From the NCBI GenBank assembly GCA_947628925.1, contig CANRBU010000025.1, forward strand, positions 1 to 11,156: a stretch of DNA of 11,156 bases, read 5' to 3'. The notes under the pieces are model-generated. The model was not told where the DNA came from. It ran no database searches and saw only the letters and a list, made by a program, of their open reading frames with translations. This document shows positions 6,149 through 11,156 of the stretch, piece by piece. Made by a program: the position numbers and the translations under genes. The stretch is from an uncultured Clostridia bacterium (lineage in GTDB: Bacteria > Bacillota > Clostridia > TANB77 > CAG-508). Each line of letters starts with the position of its first letter. The first letter of the stretch is position 1.

Positions 6149-6244
6149 CTGTAATCCGCTTAGTCAAGGTCCCAAAACACTAAAATACATTTAGTTACCT
6201 TATTTAAGGATTAGCGAGTATACAAACAAGGAGGTGCATTTTAA
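6149..6244 (+). ncRNA. Ribosomal protein L21 leader RNA
   Basis: The roughly 95-base leader between promoter and rplU folds into nested helices. An outer stem pairs TAATCC..TTA (6152-6162, two-base bulge) with TAAGGATTA (6205-6213). A middle stem pairs AAGGT (6166-6170) with ACCTT (6197-6201). An inner hairpin pairs ACTAAA (6179-6184) with TTTAGT (6190-6195). Firmicutes carry a conserved L21 leader at this place, thought to mediate autoregulation by the ribosomal protein. The ribosome binding site AAGGAGGTG (6229-6237) lies just downstream. Identification rests on position and folding, not a covariance search. Confidence 0.72.
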
Positions 6245-6676
6245 ATGTACGCAATAATCGAAAGCTGTGGAAAACAATACAAAGTAGCAGAAGGAGATGT
6301 TGTATTTTTTGAAAAATTAGATGCAGAGGAAGGTAAAAAAGTAACTTTTGATAAAGTAATCCTAGTATCTGAAGAAGGAAAAGTACAAGTAGGAAATCCA
6401 TATGTAAAAGGTATAAAAGTAGAAGGAAAAGTACTTTCACATGGTAAAGCTAAAAAAATAATTGTTTTCAAAATGAAAGCTAAAAAGAATTATAGAAGAA
6501 AACAAGGACATAGACAACCATACACAAAAGTAGAAATAACATCAATAAAAACAGCAACAACAGCAAAAAAAGAAACAGCTGCAAAAACAGAAGCAAAAGC
6601 TGAAACAAAAGCAACAGCTAAAGCAGAAACAAAAACAGCAGCAGCTACAAAAACAACAAAAAAAGTAGAAGCATAA
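6245..6676 (+). CDS. rplU: 50S ribosomal protein L21 with a Lys/Ala/Thr-rich C-terminal tail
   Basis: L21 binds 23S rRNA in the large subunit. Residues 1-101 are the normal L21 core: MYAIIESCGKQYKVAEGD at the start, and the conserved KKNYRRKQGHRQPYTKVEI at about 80-98. The core is followed by about 42 extra residues (102-143) made almost only of K, A, T and E, with repeated AETKA-like units. This tail is absent from textbook L21 proteins (about 100-105 residues) and is probably disordered and surface-exposed. The ribosome binding site AAGGAGGTG is excellent. In most Firmicutes the next gene encodes the Prp protease, but here rpmA follows after 30 bases. Confidence 0.97.
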   Translation: MYAIIESCGKQYKVAEGDVVFFEKLDAEEGKKVTFDKVILVSEEGKVQVGNPYVKGIKVEGKVLSHGKAKKIIVFKMKAKKNYRRKQGHRQPYTKVEITSIKTATTAKKETAAKTEAKAETKATAKAETKTAAATKTTKKVEA

Positions 6677-6706
6677 ATCAATAAAAACTGAAGGGAGTGA
6701 AAAAAC

Positions 6707-6970
6707 ATGGCACATAAAAAAGGTCAAGGTAGCAGCCATAACGGTAGAGAGAGTGAATCAAAACGTCTTGGTGTAAAAAGAGCAGACGGACAATTTGTAT
6801 TAGCTGGAAATATCTTAATAAGACAAAGAGGAACCAATGTGCACCCAGGAGTTAATGTAGGAAAAGGTAGCGATGATACCCTATATGCATTGATTGATGG
6901 AAATGTTAAATTTGAAAGAAAAGGTAGAGATAAAAAACAAGTAAGTGTATATCCAGTACAAGCAAAATAA
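6707..6970 (+). CDS. rpmA: 50S ribosomal protein L27, without the Firmicute N-terminal extension
   Basis: L27 lies at the peptidyl-transferase centre, where its N-terminal tail contacts the tRNA ends. The 87 residues begin MAHKKGQGSSHNGRESESKR and continue with the conserved GVKRADGQFVLAGNILIRQRG and FERKGRDKKQVSVYP. The N-terminus is of the E. coli type. Most Firmicute L27 proteins carry a short leader ending in QFF that Prp removes. The start is certain: a TGA at 6698-6700 closes the frame nine bases before the ATG, and AAGGGAG (6691-6697) lies 9 bases upstream. It is co-transcribed with rplU. Confidence 0.98.
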   Translation: MAHKKGQGSSHNGRESESKRLGVKRADGQFVLAGNILIRQRGTNVHPGVNVGKGSDDTLYALIDGNVKFERKGRDKKQVSVYPVQAK

Positions 6971-6976
6971 ATATGT

Positions 6977-7010
6977 AAAATAGATTTTCTTTGGAAAGTC
7001 TATTTTTTTT
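6977..7010 (+). terminator. Rho-independent terminator of rplU-rpmA
   Basis: A 13-bp stem (6977-6989 with 6994-7006, one G-T pair) and a TTTG loop, with the T run continuing to 7010. Confidence 0.88.
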
Positions 7011-7096
7011 AAAACCTAAATTTTACAAGAAACAAGTGAAAAATTAAATACAATTATGCGAAAAATAAAAATTTTTACAAAAATATAAAAAAAGCA

Positions 7097-7125
7097 TTTA
7101 CAAATAAAAAAATTTTGTATACAAT
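7097..7125 (+). promoter_or_regulatory. sigma-A promoter of the glycosyltransferase gene
   Basis: TTTACA (7097-7102), a 17-base spacer and TACAAT (7120-7125). A 10-base palindrome, TTGTATACAA (7115-7124), overlaps the -10 element; it could be an operator or chance. The leader is about 48 bases. Confidence 0.75.
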
Positions 7126-7179
7126 GTACATGGAGAAAAATGTCAAAAAACGAAAGAAAATAAAGAAAGAAGGATATCA

Positions 7180-8472
7180 ATGAAAATATTGATGTTAACA
7201 TGGGAATACCCACCAAGAGTTGTAGGAGGCATATCACGCGTTGTATATGACTTATCAAGAACACTAATAAAAGATGGACATGAAGTAACAGTTGTTACAT
7301 ATAGAGATGGAGAAGTACCATATTTTGAAGACGATAAAGGAGTTAAAGTATATAGAGTAGACAACTACATGATAAACCCAAACAACTTTATTGATTGGAT
7401 AATGCAACTAAACTTTGCAATGGTAGCAAAAGCAAATGAAATAATAGCAGAACAAGGAAATTTTGACGTAATACATGCACATGATTGGCTAGTTGCAAAT
7501 GCAGCAAAAACACTAAAGAACTCATATAATATTCCAATTGTAACAACAATACACGCAACAGAAGCGGGAAGAAACAGCGGAATACATGACGAAACACAAA
7601 GGTATATAAATGATACAGAATGGATGCTAACATATGAATCAACTGAAGTAATAGTAAACAGCAATTACATGAAAAATGAATTACAAAGATTATTTGGTCT
7701 ACCTTATGAAAAAATAAATGTAATACCAAATGGTGTAAATGCTAACCTATATAACGGAGTTGAAAGAGACTACAACTTTAGAAGAAGATTTGCAATGGAC
7801 AATGAAAAAATTATATTATTTATGGGAAGACTAGTATATGAAAAAGGAATACAACACCTAATTTCAGCAATGCCAAAAATATTAGAAGGATATCACGACG
7901 CAAAACTAGTTATTTGTGGAAAAGGCGGAATGATGGAAGAACTTAAACAACAAGTAAACGCCATGGGGATTTCACAAAAGGTATATTTTGCAGGATATAT
8001 GGAAGGAAAAGATGTACAAAAAATGTACAAAGCAGCTGATGTTTCTGTATTTCCAAGCACATATGAACCTTTCGGCATAGTAGCATTAGAAGCAATGCTA
8101 TCAGAAAACCCAGTAGTAGTATCAGATATTGGAGGATTAAATGAAATAGTAGAACACAGAGTAAATGGAATGAAAGCATATTGTGGAAATCCAAACTCAA
8201 TAGCAGACTCAATACTAGAAGTTTTATATGACCATAAACTATGTGCTGATATGGCAAAAAGAGCAAAAAGCAAAATAAGAAATCAATACAATTGGAGCAA
8301 AATAGCACAAGACACACACTTTGCATATCAAAAAGCAATTTGTCAATCAGTAGCAGAAAAACAAAAAAGACAGCTTGAGCAAGAAAGAGCAAGAAAAACC
8401 AAAAAAGCAGACAATTCAGAAAAACAAATCGCAAACTTACTTAACTTTAGAAAACGTCAAGCATACGCATAA
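7180..8472 (+). CDS. GT4-family glycosyltransferase (glycogen synthase-like or GlgA-like)
   Basis: A 430-residue cytoplasmic retaining glycosyltransferase of the GT-B fold. The N-terminal Rossmann domain has the acceptor-side loop WEYPPRVVGGISRVVYDLS at about 8-26 and DVIHAHDWL in the middle. The C-terminal nucleotide-sugar domain has FMGRLVYEKG (214-223, with R217 and K222 as usual phosphate contacts). The E-x7-E motif is E296 and E304 in EPFGIVALE. The WEYPP..GG start and HAHDWL resemble GT4 enzymes annotated as glycogen or alpha-glucan synthases, but donor and acceptor cannot be fixed from sequence. The last 40 or so residues are basic and rich in Q/K/R, a tail beyond the GT fold. The gene has its own promoter and terminator, with GAAGG just upstream of the ATG. 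No other polysaccharide genes adjoin it. Confidence 0.88.
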   Translation: MKILMLTWEYPPRVVGGISRVVYDLSRTLIKDGHEVTVVTYRDGEVPYFEDDKGVKVYRVDNYMINPNNFIDWIMQLNFAMVAKANEIIAEQGNFDVIHAHDWLVANAAKTLKNSYNIPIVTTIHATEAGRNSGIHDETQRYINDTEWMLTYESTEVIVNSNYMKNELQRLFGLPYEKINVIPNGVNANLYNGVERDYNFRRRFAMDNEKIILFMGRLVYEKGIQHLISAMPKILEGYHDAKLVICGKGGMMEELKQQVNAMGISQKVYFAGYMEGKDVQKMYKAADVSVFPSTYEPFGIVALEAMLSENPVVVSDIGGLNEIVEHRVNGMKAYCGNPNSIADSILEVLYDHKLCADMAKRAKSKIRNQYNWSKIAQDTHFAYQKAICQSVAEKQKRQLEQERARKTKKADNSEKQIANLLNFRKRQAYA

Positions 8473-8481
8473 AATAACAGT

Positions 8482-8529
8482 AAAAACAGTTCTTTTTTAT
8501 CAAGATACAATAAAAAAGAACTGCTTTTT
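8482..8529 (+). terminator. Rho-independent terminator of the glycosyltransferase gene
   Basis: A perfect 14-bp stem, CAGTTCTTTTTTAT (8487-8500) with ATAAAAAAGAACTG (8510-8523), closes a 9-base loop. After a bulged C it extends through A5/T5, with the T run at 8525-8529. Confidence 0.9.
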
Positions 8530-8610
8530 GTTGCATAAAGAAAAAAATTTTTAATAAGTTCGTAATTTCTACAAATTTAGCAAAAAAATAGTGTATAATA
8601 GGAGGAAGAA

Positions 8611-9513
8611 ATGGTAGAATTCAAATCTGGTTTTGTAACAATTATAGGAAGAACAAATGTAGGAAAATCTACACTGATCAATTTACTAGTTGGAGAAAAA
8701 GTATCAGCAATAGCTAATAAAGTACAAACAACAAGAACGGCAATAAGAGGAATTGTCAACAGACCAAACTCACAAATTATTTTTATAGACACACCAGGAA
8801 TACACAAACCAAAACATAAACTAAACGAAACAATGGTAGAAACATCATTTACAAGCATAAAAGACTCAGATATAACACTATTTTTAATTGAAGCTACAAG
8901 CAAAGAAATAGGAAAAGGCGATATGCATATCATTGAAAAACTAAAAGAAAACAAACAAAAAACCATCTTAATAATTAACAAAATAGACTTAGTAAAAAAA
9001 GAGCATCTATTAGAACTAATAGAAGAATACAGAAAACAATATTCTTTTGAAGCAGTCATACCAATATCAGCTTTACAACCAAAATACAAAGATATCATTT
9101 TAGATGAAATAGAAAAACACTTAAAGCCTGGACCAGCATATTATGATATAGAAGAATATACAGACCAAACAATTAGACAACTAGCAGAAGAAACAATCAG
9201 AGAAAAAGCACTAATGCTATTACAAGACGAAGTACCACACGGAATATATATAGAGATTCAAAAAATGCAATTACGAAAAAACAAGCAAAATCAAGAAATA
9301 TATGACATAGAAGCAACAATATATTGCATAAGAGAATCACATAAAGGAATTATAATAGGCAGAAATGGAGAAATGCTTAAAAAAATAGGCAAATTAGCCA
9401 GAATTGAAATGGAAGAAAATTTCGGCTTAAAAGTAAATTTAAAAACATGGGTAAAAGTCAGAGAAAACTGGCTAGACAACCCAAGTATAGTAGATAAATT
9501 TAAATTGAAATAG
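8611..9513 (+). CDS. era: GTPase Era
   Basis: An essential GTPase that binds the 3' end of 16S rRNA during 30S assembly. The 300-residue length is normal. GTPase motifs are G1 GRTNVGKS (13-20), the QTTRT switch region at about 39-43, G3 DTPG (60-63), G4 NKID (123-126) and G5 SAL (153-155). The C-terminal KH domain has its GRNG loop at 250-253, followed by WVKVRENW. G1 reads GRTN where GRPN is usual; threonine is tolerated in this loop of related GTPases. AGGAGG lies just upstream of the ATG. It begins the Firmicute-type cluster era-yqzL-recO. Confidence 0.98.
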   Translation: MVEFKSGFVTIIGRTNVGKSTLINLLVGEKVSAIANKVQTTRTAIRGIVNRPNSQIIFIDTPGIHKPKHKLNETMVETSFTSIKDSDITLFLIEATSKEIGKGDMHIIEKLKENKQKTILIINKIDLVKKEHLLELIEEYRKQYSFEAVIPISALQPKYKDIILDEIEKHLKPGPAYYDIEEYTDQTIRQLAEETIREKALMLLQDEVPHGIYIEIQKMQLRKNKQNQEIYDIEATIYCIRESHKGIIIGRNGEMLKKIGKLARIEMEENFGLKVNLKTWVKVRENWLDNPSIVDKFKLK

Positions 9514-9559
9514 CATAAAAAAATCAAAAATGCACAAGATAAAAAGGGAGATGATAAGC

Positions 9560-10453
9560 ATGATAAAGAAAATTGCGTGGGAAGCATTTAAAAACACAGG
9601 TGATATAAATACCTTTTTAGAATTAAAACAAATAGAAGGCATCGAAGAAAAAATAGATAAAGAAACAAACATTGAAGAAATACGGAAAAATACAAAAAAT
9701 AACAAATATAAATGTGGAGGACATATGTCAATAACAAAAATCAGTGGAATTGTATTATCTGAAAATAATATGGGAGACTACGACAAAATGCTTACAATAT
9801 TAACACCAAATTTTGGCAAAATATCTTGTAGTGCAAAGGGAGCAAGGAAGCCCAATAGTAGTCTCCTTGCAGGAACGCAAATGTTTTGCTTTGGCGAATA
9901 TCTAGTTTATAAAGGAACAAGTACATATCATATAAATTCATGCGAAACAATAGAAATGTTTTATAAACTAAGAACAGACTTAGGTAAATTAAAATATGCA
10001 ATACATATTGACAAAATCATAATTGATGTAACAGAAGAAAACGAGAACTGTTACAATATTTTACAATTATATCTAAACACACTATATACAATTTCAGAAA
10101 CAGACAAAAATTTAGACTTAACACTTGCAATTTTTAAAATGAGATTACTATGCCTTTTAGGATTCACACCAAAAGTATTATCATGTAGCATTTGTAACAC
10201 AAAAGAAAACTTAAATTTTTTTAGTATAAAAGATAACGGCTTCAAATGCGAAGCATGTGGAAGGCAAGACAAATCATGTATAAAAATATCACAAAGCACC
10301 CAAAACGCGATTAAATATGTAGTAACAGCACCACCCAAAAAATTATATTCTTTCGAATTAAAAGAAGAATCTTTAGAAGAATTTAAACTAATTAGCAAAA
10401 TATACTTTAATCAAAAGCTAGAAAAAGAATACATTTTAGAGAATTTATTTTAA
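9560..10453 (+). CDS. recO: YqzL-like domain continuous with DNA repair protein RecO
   Basis: One reading frame of 298 residues joins two things that are separate genes in B. subtilis. Residues 1-22 (MIKKIAWEAFKNTGDINTFLEL) match the small YqzL family, which lies between era and recO in Firmicutes. After a charged linker comes RecO: MSITKISGIVLSENNMGDYDK, an N-terminal OB fold that loads RecA with RecR, then a helical domain with a zinc site of CSIC and CEAC (residues 209, 212, 230 and 233 of the joined protein). RecO could also start at its own ATG at 9725, with GGAGG 4 bases before it (243 residues, the normal RecO length). I prefer start 9560 for the upstream frame because AAGGGAG (9544-9550) lies 9 bases before it. 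Whether one fused protein, two nested products or both are made is open. Confidence 0.87.
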   Translation: MIKKIAWEAFKNTGDINTFLELKQIEGIEEKIDKETNIEEIRKNTKNNKYKCGGHMSITKISGIVLSENNMGDYDKMLTILTPNFGKISCSAKGARKPNSSLLAGTQMFCFGEYLVYKGTSTYHINSCETIEMFYKLRTDLGKLKYAIHIDKIIIDVTEENENCYNILQLYLNTLYTISETDKNLDLTLAIFKMRLLCLLGFTPKVLSCSICNTKENLNFFSIKDNGFKCEACGRQDKSCIKISQSTQNAIKYVVTAPPKKLYSFELKEESLEEFKLISKIYFNQKLEKEYILENLF

Positions 10454-10469
10454 AACTTTTAAAAAAATG

Positions 10470-10498
10470 TTGAAAAAAATAAAAATTACATATATAAT
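10470..10498 (+). promoter_or_regulatory. sigma-A promoter of hpf
   Basis: TTGAAA (10470-10475), a 17-base spacer and TATAAT (10493-10498). The leader is about 20 bases and carries AAGGAGCG before the ATG. It allows hpf to be expressed independently of recO. Confidence 0.78.
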
Positions 10499-10523
10499 AT
10501 GAAATAAGGAAGGAGCGATTTTA

Positions 10524-11051
10524 ATGAAAATAAAAATTACAGGGAAAGAGCTAAAAGTAACAGAAGCATTAAATGACTATGCTGAAAAAAAATTAGATAG
10601 GATTGAAAAGTATTTTGAAGATGCAGAAGCAGACGTTACTCTAAGAACAGAAAAAAATGCACAAATAGCAGAAATTTGTGTGGTAGCAAATGGTGAAAAA
10701 TTCAGAGCAGTAACAGAAGACAAAGACTTATATGCATCTATAGATAAAGATATTGATATTCTTGAAGGACAAATTAGAAAATCAAAAACAAAAAAAGAAA
10801 AAATGATAAGAGAAGGATCTATTCGTAACATGGAAGTGGCAACAAATGAAGCACCAGAAATAACAAACGAAATAGTAAAAACATCTTATTATGAAATAAA
10901 ACCAATGTTACCAGAAGATGCAATGCTTAAATTACAAGAACAACCAACACATAATTTCTTAGTATTTATAAATGTGGAAACAGGAAAGGTTAATGCAATA
11001 CATAAACTAAAAGACGGAAAAAACTATGGACTAGTAGAGCCAGAAGCATAA
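10524..11051 (+). CDS. hpf: Ribosome hibernation-promoting factor, long form
   Basis: Binds the 30S decoding region and dimerises ribosomes into 100S particles when growth slows. The N-terminal S30AE domain covers about residues 1-100, with MKIKITGKELKVTEALNDYA and LYASIDKDIDILEGQIRK as landmarks. A variable linker follows, and the C-terminal dimerisation domain occupies about 117-175 (VKTSYYEIKPMLPEDAML, HNFLVFINVETGKVNAI). At 175 residues it is the long form typical of Firmicutes. It starts after AAGGAGCG. No terminator of its own is visible; 30 bases after the stop an insertion sequence begins, whose hairpin may end the transcript. Confidence 0.97.
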   Translation: MKIKITGKELKVTEALNDYAEKKLDRIEKYFEDAEADVTLRTEKNAQIAEICVVANGEKFRAVTEDKDLYASIDKDIDILEGQIRKSKTKKEKMIREGSIRNMEVATNEAPEITNEIVKTSYYEIKPMLPEDAMLKLQEQPTHNFLVFINVETGKVNAIHKLKDGKNYGLVEPEA

Positions 11052-11088
11052 ATTGAAAATTTAAGAAAAAAAGAGTAAGAATGAAGTG

Positions 11089-11135
11089 CACCCCAAATGT
11101 TAGACAAAATATCTAACATTTGGAGGTGTATTTTT
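11089..11135 (+). terminator. Hairpin with T run at the IS end; masks the transposase ribosome binding site
   Basis: CACC plus a 12-base arm (11089-11104) pairs with 11112-11128, interrupted by one bulged A (11124); the loop is CAAAATA. TTTTT follows at 11131-11135. The 3' arm contains the GGAGGTG ribosome binding site of the ORF at 11137. Confidence 0.65.
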
Positions 11136-11136
11136 A

Positions 11137-11156
11137 ATGAGTAAATATTCTCATGA
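11137..11156 (+). CDS. Start of a putative transposase first ORF (partial)
   Basis: ATG with GGAGGTG (11122-11128) 8 bases upstream. Only six complete codons are visible (MSKYSH), which fits the start of a helix-turn-helix transposase OrfA but is far too short to prove it. Confidence 0.45.

Larger units (their letters stand above)
11082..11156 (+). mobile_element. Left end of an insertion sequence (probably IS3 family), truncated by the window
   Basis: The stretch beginning TGAAGTGCACCCCAAATG resembles the terminal inverted repeats of Firmicute IS3-family elements. A hairpin and the start of an ORF follow. The right end is outside the window, so the family and exact border are not proven. 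Confidence 0.5.

Noticed and set aside
6545..6708. Minus-strand cysteine- or valine-rich ORFs opposite the end of rplU
   Set aside because: Shadow frames of the low-complexity Lys/Ala/Thr codons on the plus strand, without ribosome binding sites.
7115..7124. Palindrome TTGTATACAA over the glycosyltransferase -10 as an operator
   Set aside because: Short, A/T-rich and unique in the window; in such AT-rich DNA it may be chance, so only mentioned with the promoter.
8594..8599. TATAAT just before era, as a -10 element
   Set aside because: It is immediately followed by the GGAGG ribosome binding site; a start 6-7 bases downstream would remove that site from the mRNA, and no -35 lies at 17 bases.

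Overview
The window comes from a low-GC Gram-positive bacterium, most likely an AT-rich member of the Clostridia. This rests on strongly A/T-biased codon use, AGGAGG-type ribosome binding sites, near-consensus sigma-A promoters with 17-bp spacers, the Firmicute gene order era-yqzL-recO, and Firmicute-type families (YrzE/DUF3792, SipW/TasA-like proteins, long-form HPF). I cannot name a species. Apart from a tRNA-His at the left edge, every gene lies on the + strand.

Layout. Positions 1-73 hold a 3'-truncated tRNA-His(GTG) on the minus strand with a clear divergent promoter. Then come a short biotin-protein ligase (birA, 236-823) with its terminator and a YrzE-like four-helix membrane protein (882-1250) with its terminator. 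From 1281 to 4135 lies the most distinctive part: three 10-bp-phased repeats resembling Spo0A boxes, a near-perfect sigma-A promoter, and a five-gene operon. The operon encodes an ER-type (SipW-like) signal peptidase and four small exported or membrane-anchored proteins, at least three of them TasA/camelysin-like or related to such a protein. A 16-bp hairpin separates genes 2 and 3, and a terminator ends the operon. Two of the five genes (2500-3019 and 3622-4063) are each split by one apparent frameshift.

Next are a dinD homologue (4184-5026), tRNA-Gln(CTG) with its promoter, and an N-terminal transketolase subunit without its C-terminal partner. These are followed by the L21 leader RNA with rplU-rpmA and a terminator. 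The L27 gene has no N-terminal extension, and the Prp protease gene that Firmicutes normally carry between rplU and rpmA is absent. A GT4 glycosyltransferase with its own promoter and terminator comes next, then era, an uninterrupted yqzL-recO reading frame, and hpf with its own promoter. The window ends in the left end of an insertion sequence, probably IS3-family, whose hairpin masks the ribosome binding site of its first ORF.

How the genes work together. Most of the window is housekeeping: tRNAs, L21/L27, Era (30S assembly), RecO (repair), HPF (ribosome hibernation) and transketolase. The accessory part is the SipW-type export locus, which by analogy with sipW-tasA would mature and display a surface fibre or matrix protein. 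The putative upstream Spo0A-like sites would link it to stationary-phase or sporulation control. That functional link is inference.
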